This document shows positions 26,380-35,468 of a DNA stretch of 64,000 bases, in pieces. A model generated the notes under the pieces. It saw only the letters and a program-made list of their open reading frames with translations, did no database searches and was not told where the DNA came from. The stretch comes from an uncultured Alistipes sp. (GTDB lineage: Bacteria > Bacteroidota > Bacteroidia > Bacteroidales > Rikenellaceae). The DNA is taken from assembly GCA_947573795.1 (NCBI GenBank), contig CANPHE010000003.1, positions 39,180 to 103,179 on the forward strand, written 5' to 3'. Position numbers and translations under genes: made by a program. The first letter of the stretch is position 1. The number at the start of each line of letters is the position of its first letter.

Positions 26380-26410
26380 TTGCCGGTTTGAAAGAAAAGG
26401 CGTAAGTTTG
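26380..26410 (+). promoter_or_regulatory. Promoter of the Gfo/Idh-folE group
   Basis: TTG at 26380-26382, a 20-base spacer, then TAAGTTTG at 26403-26410, 20 bases before the ATG at 26431. Both elements fit the Bacteroidetes consensus. Confidence 0.65.
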
Positions 26411-26430
26411 CACCGGAAATTTTCGAAGCT

Positions 26431-27414
26431 ATGGATACCGTCCGCTGGGGAATATTGGGCTGCGGAGCCGTTTGCGAGCGCAAAAGCGGCCCGGCCATGT
26501 ATAAAACGCCGCACTCGGAGCTCGTCGCGGCGATGCGCCGCGACCGGGAGCGTCTGGAGGATTTCGCCCGGCGCCACGGCGTGCGAAAAATCTACACCGA
26601 TGCCGACGCGCTGATCGCCGATCCCGAGGTGGATATCGTCTACGTCGCTACGCCCCACGACACCCACCGCGACCTGGCCCTGCGCGTGCTCGCCGCGGGC
26701 AAACCCGTCTATATCGAGAAGCCGATGGCGATGAACGCGGCCGAGGCCGAGGAGATTCTCGCCGCCGCGGAGCGCTGCGGGCAGAAGGTCTTCGTAGCCC
26801 TCTACCGTCGGGCCCTGCCCTACTTCCGCAAGGTCCGCGAGCTGCTCGACGCCGGGACGATCGGCACGCCGCAGACGGTCGAAGTGCGTTTCCTGCGCCC
26901 GGCGGTCGCGGTCGACCGCGACCGCGAGCACCTGCCGTGGCGGCTGCGCCTGGAGCAGGGCGGCGACGGATACTTCTACGACCTGGCGCCCCACATGCTC
27001 GATATTCTGGACTTCCTGTTGGGCGAGATCGACGATGCCCAAGGCTTCAAGACCAACCTCGGAGGGCTCTACGACGTGGCCGACACCGTTTCCGCGACGC
27101 TGCATTTCCGCTCGGGAGCGGCCGGAACGGCCCTGTGGAGCTTCGTGGCGCCGGAGCAGCAGCGCGAAGATACGATCGTCATCGCGGGCAGCCGGGGCAT
27201 CGTCCGCTTCTCCTCGTTCCGGTTCGATCCGATCGAGGTGACGACGGCCGCAGGGGTCGAGCGTTACGAAATCGCCCCGCCCGAGCATATCCAGCAGCCG
27301 CTCATCCGTACGATCGTGGACGAGTTGCGCGGCGAGGGCCGCTGCCCTTCGACGGGCGAAACGGCCGCCCGGACCGTCCAGATCATGGACCGCATCATGC
27401 AGCAACGATTCTAA
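26431..27414 (+). CDS. Gfo/Idh/MocA family oxidoreductase
   Basis: 327-aa NAD(P)-dependent oxidoreductase. The N-terminal Rossmann motif [15 protein letters not shown] and the family EKP motif in [13 protein letters not shown] (about 88-100) are visible. A C-terminal substrate domain with HxxD-like [14 protein letters not shown] near 188 follows. The family oxidises or reduces sugars, inositols and related compounds; the substrate cannot be told. folE begins 4 bp after its stop, hinting at a shared transcript but not necessarily a shared pathway. Confidence 0.9.
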   Translation: MDTVRWGILGCGAVCERKSGPAMYKTPHSELVAAMRRDRERLEDFARRHGVRKIYTDADALIADPEVDIVYVATPHDTHRDLALRVLAAGKPVYIEKPMAMNAAEAEEILAAAERCGQKVFVALYRRALPYFRKVRELLDAGTIGTPQTVEVRFLRPAVAVDRDREHLPWRLRLEQGGDGYFYDLAPHMLDILDFLLGEIDDAQGFKTNLGGLYDVADTVSATLHFRSGAAGTALWSFVAPEQQREDTIVIAGSRGIVRFSSFRFDPIEVTTAAGVERYEIAPPEHIQQPLIRTIVDELRGEGRCPSTGETAARTVQIMDRIMQQRF

Positions 27415-27418
27415 GACA

Positions 27419-28027
27419 ATGAACGAGAAACTATATACGAAGCAGGAGCGTTTCGATGCCGAGACCGTCGATGCGCTGAAACATCACTACACCGAGATTC
27501 TGCGCCTACTGGGCGAAGACCCCGCCCGCGAAGGACTCGTCAAAACCCCCGAACGCGTGGCCAAGGCGATGGCGTTCCTCACGAAGGGTTACGACGAAGA
27601 CCCGCTGGCGATCATCCGCTCGGCGATGTTCCGCGAGGAGTACAAACAGATGGTGCTGGTCAAGGATATCGAACTCTACTCGATGTGCGAGCACCACATG
27701 CTGCCCTTCTACGGCAAGGCACACGTGGCCTACATCCCCGACGGATATATCACGGGCCTCTCGAAAATCGCCCGGGTCGTGGAGTGTTTCGCCCGCCGGT
27801 TGCAGGTCCAGGAGCGGCTGACGGTGCAGATCCGCGACTGCATTCGCGAGGCGCTCAATCCGTTGGGCGTTGCCGTGGTGATCGAGGCCAGCCACATGTG
27901 CATGCAGATGCGCGGCATCGAGAAACAGCAGTCGGCCACGACGACCTCGGCCTTCACCGGGATTTTCCTTTCGGACCACCGCACACGCGAGGAGTTCATG
28001 AACCTCATCTCGCACCGCTACCGGTAG
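27419..28027 (+). CDS. folE: GTP cyclohydrolase I
   Basis: 202-aa cytosolic enzyme converting GTP to dihydroneopterin triphosphate, the first step to folate. Zinc ligands C90 and H93 are in [10 protein letters not shown], and the third Cys lies in [10 protein letters not shown] near 160. KTPERVAKA near 42 and [10 protein letters not shown] near 122 are family signatures. The length matches bacterial homodecameric enzymes. It follows the oxidoreductase by 4 bp and precedes the AraC-type gene by 7 bp. Confidence 0.97.
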   Translation: MNEKLYTKQERFDAETVDALKHHYTEILRLLGEDPAREGLVKTPERVAKAMAFLTKGYDEDPLAIIRSAMFREEYKQMVLVKDIELYSMCEHHMLPFYGKAHVAYIPDGYITGLSKIARVVECFARRLQVQERLTVQIRDCIREALNPLGVAVVIEASHMCMQMRGIEKQQSATTTSAFTGIFLSDHRTREEFMNLISHRYR

Positions 28028-28034
28028 CCGCACG

Positions 28035-28871
28035 ATGGACCGCAACGCCTTCGGATTCTACCGCCCCGCCGAGCCGCTGCGGCCCTACGTCCGTTATTAC
28101 TGGGTGCTGCGCGGCGAACAGCCGGTCCGCACGCTCACCTTTCCGATCGGTTGCCCGCAAATCATCTTCCACCGGGGCACTCACTTCCATATCCCCGAAC
28201 TCGATGCCGACCAAAGCCGCCTGACCGTAAGCGGTCAGGTGAATTTCCCGGCACACCTCGTCTCCGACGGCGGCATCGACACGGTAGTCGTCGTATTCCG
28301 CCCCCATGCAGCCGGAGCGTTTCTCGGCCTTCCGATGTCGGAGCTCTACAACCGGGAAATCCCGGGCCATGACCTCGAAAACCGGAGTCTGAACCTCTTG
28401 GCCGACCGCATTACGGAGTGCGAAGAAGATACCCGCTGCATCGCGCTCCTCGACGAGTGGCTGACGGCACGGCTCAACGGCCACCTGACCCGCAAGCGCC
28501 GGGGATGTCCGCCGGAACTGGAGTTGCGAAGGGTCGATGCCGCCGTGCGGCAGCTCTGTACGGAGCCCCGGACCCCGGTCGCCGAACTGGCTGCCGCAGC
28601 CTGCCTGAGCCGGAAACAGTTCGAACGCACGTTCTACGCCCTCGCGGGCATGAACCCCAAGGAGTACGCCGGGGTCGTACGGTTCCAGCGTGCCCTGGCA
28701 TACTTGCAACACAGCTCCGCACGGATCGACTGGGCCCGCATCGCCCACGCGAGCGGGTATGCCGACCAATCGCACTTCATCCGGGAATTCCGACGTTTCA
28801 GCGGCCATACGCCCGCCGCGCTGGTGAAGATCGCCACGCCCTACTCCGATCTCTTCACCGATCCCGCATAA
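28035..28871 (+). CDS. AraC family transcriptional regulator
   Basis: 278 aa. The N-terminal ~150 residues match the DUF6597-type sensor found in many Bacteroidetes AraC proteins (LRPYVRYYWVLRG; GCPQIIFHRG). The C-terminal ~100 residues have two helix-turn-helix units (VAELAAAACLSRKQFERTFYA region; IAHASGYADQSHFIREFRRF) and end with the FSGHTPAAL signature. The ligand and targets are unknown. It could regulate the neighbouring acetyltransferase or itself. The pectin locus is convergent and 1 kb away, so control of that locus is only a possibility. Confidence 0.9.
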   Translation: MDRNAFGFYRPAEPLRPYVRYYWVLRGEQPVRTLTFPIGCPQIIFHRGTHFHIPELDADQSRLTVSGQVNFPAHLVSDGGIDTVVVVFRPHAAGAFLGLPMSELYNREIPGHDLENRSLNLLADRITECEEDTRCIALLDEWLTARLNGHLTRKRRGCPPELELRRVDAAVRQLCTEPRTPVAELAAAACLSRKQFERTFYALAGMNPKEYAGVVRFQRALAYLQHSSARIDWARIAHASGYADQSHFIREFRRFSGHTPAALVKIATPYSDLFTDPA

Positions 28872-29046
28872 TGGACGGTTATATATCGTCCGACCTCGGT
28901 TTCTTCTGCGGCGTTCCGCCGCGTTTGTAACTCCGCCCCTCCCTTGCCGCAAGGTTTCGGGGACAAGAAAATTGCCGCATAATGTCCCGTTCGTTCTATC
29001 CCGAACGAGGCGGAAGCGTTATCTTCGCCGCATAATACGCAATATC

Positions 29047-29673
29047 ATGCAAGAAATCGATCCCCAAGAGACCACGCGTGCCTACGCATTCCGCATGTGG
29101 ATGGACGCACCCATGCCGATGGTCACCTTTTTCAAGACGCTCGACGTATCGCGCCTGCGCCGCCTCAGCCGCCGTCACCATCTGAAATTCAACATGCTGA
29201 TGGGTTACTGCATCGGCCGGGCCGCGAGCGGCATCCGGGAGTTCTATATGCTGCCCGTCAATCGGAAGCTGATGCGCTACGACGCCTTGGCCGTGAATAC
29301 GATCGTCGCCGATCGTCGGGGCGAGGTCAGCTCATGCGATATCCCCTTTTCCGACGATCTCGAGGCCTTCAATGCCGACTACCTGCGACTGACGGCCCAA
29401 GTGCGCGAAAGCTGCACGAACCACGATTCGACGGACCGAATGGTCATCGGCACCTCCGCACTGGCCCGCTACGGGATCGACGGCGCCGTAGGGATGTACA
29501 GCGGGGTTTTCAACAATCCGTTTCTGATCTGGGGCCGTTACGAACGCCGGCTGCTGCGAACGACGCTTCGCGTCTCGTTCCAGTTCCACCACACGCAGAT
29601 GGACGGGGCACACGCCGCCCGTTTTCTGGAGGCCCTCCAACGGGAGATCGACACGCTGCGCATCGACCGTTGA
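29047..29673 (+). CDS. Chloramphenicol-acetyltransferase-like (CAT fold) protein
   Basis: 208 aa. The C-terminal HHTQMDGAH (about 181-189) is the CAT catalytic motif, with the second histidine as general base and the Asp-Gly that follows. The N-terminal MWMDAPMPMV and mid-protein NPFLIWG also fit CatA-like proteins. Family members acetylate chloramphenicol, but many gut homologues have unknown acceptors, so antibiotic resistance should not be assumed. I chose the internal ATG at 29047; the longer frame from 28972 lacks similarity. It ends before a strong bidirectional terminator. Confidence 0.85.
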   Translation: MQEIDPQETTRAYAFRMWMDAPMPMVTFFKTLDVSRLRRLSRRHHLKFNMLMGYCIGRAASGIREFYMLPVNRKLMRYDALAVNTIVADRRGEVSSCDIPFSDDLEAFNADYLRLTAQVRESCTNHDSTDRMVIGTSALARYGIDGAVGMYSGVFNNPFLIWGRYERRLLRTTLRVSFQFHHTQMDGAHAARFLEALQREIDTLRIDR

Positions 29674-29766
29674 CCGGCCCGGCACACGAAAACGGCTTCG
29701 GTCACCGTCGTTCCGGTTCAGAGACCGGCTCCCTTCCGGCTGCGAAGCGGTTCGGTCGGTTTCAAC

Positions 29767-29808
29767 GAAAACACCCCCGTCGGAACGAATTCCGACGGGG
29801 GTGTTTTC
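29767..29808. terminator. Strong bidirectional terminator between convergent units
   Basis: A perfect 19-bp stem (arms 29767-29785 and 29790-29808) with a 4-base CGAA loop; the core is CACCCCCGTCGG. The stem carries A and T runs at its base, so it works from both sides. It closes the acetyltransferase gene on the plus strand and the pectin locus on the minus strand. Confidence 0.92.
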
Positions 29809-29843
29809 ATCTCGGAGAGCCGTGCAGCAGCTCCCCGACTCGT

Positions 29844-32800
29844 TTATTCGAAGTAGGTATACTTCACGCTGAAGAAGCGCAGACCGTTTCCGGTGGGATA
29901 GACCTCCACCTTGGTGCCGGCCTCGACACTGTCGAGATCGAACGTCACGATCGTAGGCGCGCTTGCAGGCGTACCGCCGATCTGGCTCGTTTCGACACCG
30001 TTGACATTTACGGTAACCATACGGCTCTTATCTTCCGAACCGCCCGTATTCGAAGCCATGACGGTCAGCGTACCGGGTCCGGGAGCCGTGAAGTAGCACG
30101 AACGCTCGCCGGACTTGCCCTTGCCGCCCCACTGGATGAAACGCAGCGTCGTACCGTCGATGGTCGTCGTGCCGTACTTGGTCTTGCCGCCCATCCAGAA
30201 CGAAAGGCCGTTCCACTCGAACTGCTGGTTGCCGGTCAGCGAACCGTCGCTCTTGATCGCGTCGGCGATGGTGTCGAATCCCGCGTCGGTGAAATCCCAT
30301 ACGAGTTCCTTCTCGACGGGACCGGCATTCGGATCGATATAGGTGTATTCGAACTGCTTGTAACGGATACCGCCGCTCGTATAGATGTAGACGATATCAC
30401 CGGCCTTGAGTTCCTGACCGTCGAATACGGTCATCTCCTTGATGCCTTTGCCGACCAATTCGCCCGTAAGAACCGTCGTCTCGTTGATATTCGCAGTGAT
30501 GGTCAACACGGTCTCGTCGGTCGTGCTGCCGCTCGGGTTACCGCCGATCACTTTCAGGGTGCCCGGGCCATCTTTGGGAACGACGAACGATACGCGACGC
30601 GACGTCAGTTTACCACCGCCGCCCGTGCGCAGGAAGCGTCCTTCGGCGCGGTTCTCGACTTTCATCGTTCCGCCCAGGGACTCGATATGCAGACCGTTGA
30701 AGTAGGCGTCGGCAGCTTTATTATCGCTCGTACCGATCTGAGCCGCAGCCTCATCGAATGCCGCGTCGTCGAAGTTCCAGATCAACGACACCTGGCCGCC
30801 GATAATCACCTTCTTGATCTTGAGCGTAGCCGTACCGGCCTGCGAAGCGGCATATTTGGTCGAGGTCGAAACCGGTTTGGCGACCACCGAAATCTCGTAC
30901 TCGCCGACCATGAGTCCGGCGATCGTCGCAGCGTCGATGACGAACGCGGGTTCGGTAACCTCCGACTTCTTGCCGTTGAAGGTCACTTCGTACGAAGCGG
31001 CATTCTCGACAGCGGCCCACGAAGCCGTCACGGCCTGCTCGGTACCCTGGTCGAGGCTCGACGCATCGAGCGTCACTTTGGGAGCGGCCAGCGTCTCGAC
31101 CGTATTCTCGGGGGTGAGATCGTCGGTCCAAACCACCGACGTAACCGTAACGGCCGAACCTGCGAGCACGTAGATATCGTTTTCGCCGACCAAGTCGCCG
31201 AGAACCACCTTATGGGTCTCGCCGTCGGCGAGCAGCACGTAGCGATCCGTACCCACGACGACCTGAACCGACGAGTTCACACCGCCGTCGAGCGTGGTAA
31301 CCTCCACGGCGCCCACACCCGCAGCACGGAACTGCAAAGCGTTGTTCTGCGGAACACCCGAAGCATTGACCGTCGCGGCCGCAGCGAAGGTGATACCCTC
31401 GTTCATGACGATCTCGGCGGGAGCGTAGATGCGGATATTCTCGATGATGGTGTTGGCCTCGACGGTCTCCGTATCGTACTTCGTCTTGTCGGTGAAGTCC
31501 CACACGGTGGGCTCGGTCACGGTTTCCAGCTCGGTGGCGCGAACGATCACGGGAGCCGAAGCGTTCCACCAGCGGGGGTCGCCGGCCTTGTTGGCGGCGA
31601 TGACGCCGTTCGTAAGATACATCTTGCCGGCTGCCGAATTGGTGCAGGGGTCTTCCGCCAGCATCATGCCTCCGTCGGCCAAAGCCAGCGCCGAGGTAAA
31701 GGCGTCACCGTTGAGGTTCACCGATTTGGTGGGGAAGAAGGTGTTCTGTTCGTTGTTCTTACCGGCATACAGGTGACCGACGTTGTAGTAGATGTTGCCT
31801 GCGCAGGTGGGCGCATAGTTCTCGTTGCTGTCGCGAGTGAGGCGTACCCAAAAACCGTTCTCGGTCTCGTTGTCGCTGTACATGTTGAGGAATACGCAGC
31901 TGGTCAGGGTGAACGATCCGAGCTCGGTCGGCGTCTTCGAAGTCTGAGCCGGGGAGTAACGGATATGGAAGATACCCGAGTTGTTCGACGACGTTGCGGT
32001 CGTCGTCACATAGTTGAACGTACAGTTCGAAACGGCTACGCTGCCGATTCTTTCGGTGGCGGGATTCTCCGAAACACGGAGGAACGAACGGGCGCAGGCA
32101 TAGAACGTCGAGTTCTTGATCGCGATCTTGCCGTAGTTGCCGCCGCGGATGTCGATGAAATCGCCGCCGCCCGAACCGGTGGCATTGATATCGTGCGCAT
32201 AAACGCCGTCGTAGGTCAGGCTCTCCACGTCGAAGCCGGAAGCACCGTTGTAGACACCCTTGGTAAAGCCGGTCATTTCGCAGTTGACGAACTCCACATC
32301 GCCCAGCGAAGCACCCGTAACGAAGAATACGCCGCACTTGTTGCCGCCATCGATCACGACATCCTCGAAGTGCACGGATGCAGCGGCCGAATTCTTGAAT
32401 GCGGCCCGAATGACCGGTTTGGCACCCGATTCGGTCGACTCGCCGTAGATTTCGATGTTGTGCGCGAATTCATACGGATCGTAGATGCCTTCCGCAGCGT
32501 TGAGCGGCATGGCAGGAGTCAGGTCGTAAGCCACCCCGTCGTTGTAGGCGAGCAGCAGTTTCAGATCGCCCGTAGCGCCGGATACGGCGTTCACGAAGGC
32601 CTCGGAGCTCTCGATGCGGGTCGTACCTTCGGTATCGGGACGGGTCCAGGCCGTAACGACGCCGCGCGAACCCGATTTGCCGAACAGCAGCGTGAACTTG
32701 TAGTTCGCGCATGCGGGAAGGTTCTCCACGAGCACCTTGCAGGTGTTCTTCTCGCTGTCGGAAAGCGTTCTGACCACCGGAGTGACGCCTTCGACGGCCA

Positions 32801-33374
32801 TAACGGGCTCGTAACGCACCGACGTCAGGTCCTCCTTATCCTCGGCGGCATCCCATCCGATCGTCACCGTCGAAGCGGTACGCTCGATCACGAAGGGATT
32901 CAGCGAAGCGCGCACGGCCGACGTCGTCACGTAGTCGGTCAGGTAGCTCCAGTGCGAGGATTCGATGCGGGACGACACGGCGCGGACACGGGCATAGAAC
33001 GATTTGTCGACTTCGAGGTCCTTCATCGTGTAGGGAATCTCGTCGTTGGTCAGTTCTTCCGTGTAGGCGGGAAGCGTATTGTCGTAATCGGGAGCCGAGA
33101 CCACCTCGATCTCCTTGCCCGTTTCGTCGGTATCGGTCGTAACGACAGCTTCGAAAACTTCGAGAATATACGACTCGGCATTCGAAACGTTGCTCCACGA
33201 GAAACGGACGTCGGTACCGGCGGACGCGACGACTTCGGCTTCGAAGTTGAGCGGCGTCAGCACACGGGTATACGGAATCTCATCCATGGCCTCGTCGACG
33301 TCCGAGCAGGATGCTGCGAACAGACCTGCGCAGAGGGCGAGACCGAATTTCAGATTTCTGAATATCTTTTTCAT
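29844..33374 (-). CDS. Large pectin-locus surface lipoprotein (SusE position, DUF5123/DUF4957-like)
   Basis: 1176 aa with a lipoprotein signal ending at C23 (FAASC). Two fibronectin-III-like domains (about 35-165 and 165-255) are followed by a right-handed beta-helix-like region (about 260-610), rich in short Asn/Gly turns, as in DUF4957/DUF5123 proteins of pectin loci. Three similar modules follow, starting VWDFTD (about 625), IWNFDD (about 865) and VWDFTD (about 1025), and a Gly-rich beta C-terminus. It is the last gene of the locus, 21 bp after susD. It probably binds pectin at the cell surface. Whether the helix is catalytic cannot be decided; the usual lyase residues were not recognised. 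Confidence 0.82.
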   Translation of the reverse strand: MKKIFRNLKFGLALCAGLFAASCSDVDEAMDEIPYTRVLTPLNFEAEVVASAGTDVRFSWSNVSNAESYILEVFEAVVTTDTDETGKEIEVVSAPDYDNTLPAYTEELTNDEIPYTMKDLEVDKSFYARVRAVSSRIESSHWSYLTDYVTTSAVRASLNPFVIERTASTVTIGWDAAEDKEDLTSVRYEPVMAVEGVTPVVRTLSDSEKNTCKVLVENLPACANYKFTLLFGKSGSRGVVTAWTRPDTEGTTRIESSEAFVNAVSGATGDLKLLLAYNDGVAYDLTPAMPLNAAEGIYDPYEFAHNIEIYGESTESGAKPVIRAAFKNSAAASVHFEDVVIDGGNKCGVFFVTGASLGDVEFVNCEMTGFTKGVYNGASGFDVESLTYDGVYAHDINATGSGGGDFIDIRGGNYGKIAIKNSTFYACARSFLRVSENPATERIGSVAVSNCTFNYVTTTATSSNNSGIFHIRYSPAQTSKTPTELGSFTLTSCVFLNMYSDNETENGFWVRLTRDSNENYAPTCAGNIYYNVGHLYAGKNNEQNTFFPTKSVNLNGDAFTSALALADGGMMLAEDPCTNSAAGKMYLTNGVIAANKAGDPRWWNASAPVIVRATELETVTEPTVWDFTDKTKYDTETVEANTIIENIRIYAPAEIVMNEGITFAAAATVNASGVPQNNALQFRAAGVGAVEVTTLDGGVNSSVQVVVGTDRYVLLADGETHKVVLGDLVGENDIYVLAGSAVTVTSVVWTDDLTPENTVETLAAPKVTLDASSLDQGTEQAVTASWAAVENAASYEVTFNGKKSEVTEPAFVIDAATIAGLMVGEYEISVVAKPVSTSTKYAASQAGTATLKIKKVIIGGQVSLIWNFDDAAFDEAAAQIGTSDNKAADAYFNGLHIESLGGTMKVENRAEGRFLRTGGGGKLTSRRVSFVVPKDGPGTLKVIGGNPSGSTTDETVLTITANINETTVLTGELVGKGIKEMTVFDGQELKAGDIVYIYTSGGIRYKQFEYTYIDPNAGPVEKELVWDFTDAGFDTIADAIKSDGSLTGNQQFEWNGLSFWMGGKTKYGTTTIDGTTLRFIQWGGKGKSGERSCYFTAPGPGTLTVMASNTGGSEDKSRMVTVNVNGVETSQIGGTPASAPTIVTFDLDSVEAGTKVEVYPTGNGLRFFSVKYTYFE

Positions 33375-33395
33375 AACTTTATGAATACTTGACGA

Positions 33396-35438
33396 TTATA
33401 AATTATCGTAACCGAAGTCGTTGACCAGCGAACCCTGTGCGTTACTGAGGTTCTGACCGAACAGCGGCCAGGTCGAACGCGGATAGGGATCGTTGTAGGG
33501 GTTGTTGTAGAAATACATCCAGCGATAGGACTTTTCATCCTGATAGGTTGCCTCGGTCGACGTAGCGGAGGGAACCTGGTAGAATACGCCCTGCGAAAGG
33601 AAGTCGAACCGGTTCCAGCCGCCGTCGTCCTCCTTGCCGTTGTATCCGGCGGGCGTCTTGCCGATCTGGTCGGCTTCGAGACCGTAGACCTCGATGCCCT
33701 GGCCCTTCTCGCGCCAATAGGTATAATAGGTATCGAACGTAGCCAGCACCTTGTCGCCCTTCGAGTTCTTCACCTCCTTGGGCTCGGTATAGGCAGCATA
33801 GGCCGCGTAATCGCCCGTCATCGTGGCGAGCGCCTTCATGTCGGCCGAAGCCTCGTCGAGCTTGATCTTGAGCAGCCCCCAGCGGATCAGGTCCTGCTTG
33901 CGGAGGAATTCGCCCACGAACTCCAGAGCCCGTTCGTCGATGATGGCCTTCATGATGGTCCCCGCAGCCTTGTAGTCGCTCACGGCGGCATTGTCGTTAC
34001 CGGCGGCCGAGCCCAGCGTCAACGCGTTCACATAAGCATCGGCTTCGGCCTCGTGACCGGCGTACGCACGGCGGCGCACCTCGCCCAGATAGGATTTGGC
34101 TTTGGCCAGACCGCCTCCGTCGGCTTCCGACAGGTATGCGGCGATCTCGGCAGCCATCAGGTAGACATCGGCGTAACGCATCACGATGGGTTTGCAGCCG
34201 TCGCCCGTGCCGCCCTTGTAGTCGATCATCCATTCGTAACGGTATTTGCCGAAGAAGCAGTTCGAAGCGTTGCGCATCTCCCAGCCTCCGTTGCCGTCGG
34301 CGGCATCCTGGCTCCAACGCATGAAGACGAGCGACAGATCGCGGCGAACGTCGTTGCGGCCGTATTTCCACCAGAGGGTCGGGTTGGCACCGGTCTGACC
34401 GCCCTTCGACGAGTTGTCCTCGATGAACGGCGAGTTGGCGGTGTGGGGATAGGCGTGGGCATAGTTCCAACGGCCGCGGGCGTTGCCGAACGGCTGGCAG
34501 AACATCACCTCGCGTGAACCGGTCAGGTGCGAGAAGTCGTTGAACTTATGCCACAGGTTCTCGTACGAAGGTTCGAGGCTGAGCGAGCCGTTCTCGATGA
34601 TATCTTCGAGGTGCTTGAGCGCTTTCGGATAGAGAACGGCCTTCGAGAGTTCGGGATCGTTCGACAGACGCAGCGATCCGGCGTTTCCGGTTCCGGTCTG
34701 ACCGTCGTCGGGACGCCACGAATATCCGGCGGCATTCAACGCTACGCGGGCGTAGAGACCCTTGGCGAAAGCCTTGTTCATGCGGTCGGCGCTCATCGTC
34801 GGGGTCGATTCGTAGGGCCAGTAGAGGTAACCGATGGCCTCTTCCAGGTCGGAGAGCATCGACTTGTAGAGGTCGTCGCGCTCGGCCTTGGGATCGTAGA
34901 GCGTCTCCGAAGTCAGCGGCGAACGGTGCAGAGGCACGTCGCCCCACATCTTCATCAGCTCGTAGTAGTAAAGCGCGCGGTAGGTAAGCGCCTCGCCGAG
35001 CAGGTTGGCCATATCGGCATTGGAGCCCGTGCCGCCGTACTGCTGCAAACCCTGGATCGCGAGGTTGGCACGCTCGATACCGATCATGATCTCGTTGTAA
35101 CCGTTGTTTCCGGTATTGAGCGACGAGTTGTTGATCTGGGTATTGTACTCGGCCATGGTGTACTCCTCGACCTTGGCGCCCGAAGCGGCCGATCCCATCT
35201 TCAACTCGATATCGGTATTGTAACCGTAGAAATGGTTCAGACGGGCGTTGTAGGAGTTCGTGTGGGCGAAAATCTCACCGATGCCGATAACCTGGTACTC
35301 GGCCAATTTGTAATTGGCGAAAACGACCGAGGCATCGAACGTCGACTGCGACTCGACATCCAACACGTCGTCGAGACACGAAGTCACCAGACCTCCCATG
35401 AGGAGAAGAGCCGAAATTCTATATAACGATTTTTTCAT
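33396..35438 (-). CDS. susD: RagB/SusD family glycan-binding lipoprotein
   Basis: 680 aa with a lipoprotein signal (C21). The N-terminal SusD-type region (DVESQSTFDASVVFANYKLAEY) is followed by TPR-like helices and a C-terminal RagB/SusD domain (RYADVYLMAAEIAAYL near 470; RALEFVGEFLRKQDLIRW near 555). SusD proteins lie on the cell surface as a lid over the SusC channel and capture oligosaccharides, here presumably oligogalacturonides. At 680 residues it is longer than many SusD proteins (500-600). It follows susC by 30 bp. Confidence 0.95.
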   Translation of the reverse strand: MKKSLYRISALLLMGGLVTSCLDDVLDVESQSTFDASVVFANYKLAEYQVIGIGEIFAHTNSYNARLNHFYGYNTDIELKMGSAASGAKVEEYTMAEYNTQINNSSLNTGNNGYNEIMIGIERANLAIQGLQQYGGTGSNADMANLLGEALTYRALYYYELMKMWGDVPLHRSPLTSETLYDPKAERDDLYKSMLSDLEEAIGYLYWPYESTPTMSADRMNKAFAKGLYARVALNAAGYSWRPDDGQTGTGNAGSLRLSNDPELSKAVLYPKALKHLEDIIENGSLSLEPSYENLWHKFNDFSHLTGSREVMFCQPFGNARGRWNYAHAYPHTANSPFIEDNSSKGGQTGANPTLWWKYGRNDVRRDLSLVFMRWSQDAADGNGGWEMRNASNCFFGKYRYEWMIDYKGGTGDGCKPIVMRYADVYLMAAEIAAYLSEADGGGLAKAKSYLGEVRRRAYAGHEAEADAYVNALTLGSAAGNDNAAVSDYKAAGTIMKAIIDERALEFVGEFLRKQDLIRWGLLKIKLDEASADMKALATMTGDYAAYAAYTEPKEVKNSKGDKVLATFDTYYTYWREKGQGIEVYGLEADQIGKTPAGYNGKEDDGGWNRFDFLSQGVFYQVPSATSTEATYQDEKSYRWMYFYNNPYNDPYPRSTWPLFGQNLSNAQGSLVNDFGYDNL

Positions 35439-35468
35439 AATAGTATTCTCTGCTTGTTGTTAGGGCGA

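Noticed and set aside
28035..28871. AraC regulator as the dedicated activator of the pectin locus
   Set aside because: It is on the opposite strand, beyond a strong bidirectional terminator and an unrelated acetyltransferase. Bacteroidetes pectin loci usually use hybrid two-component systems, so the link is unsupported.
29047..29673. Acquired chloramphenicol resistance gene
   Set aside because: The catalytic motif is present, but composition matches the neighbours, no mobile element is adjacent, and many chromosomal CAT-fold proteins in this order do not confer resistance.
29097..33392. A 1431-codon plus-strand open frame antisense to the acetyltransferase terminator and pectin lipoprotein
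   Set aside because: High GC leaves long antisense frames open. It runs through a perfect terminator, has no recognisable domain and overlaps a gene with a clear signal peptide and family features.
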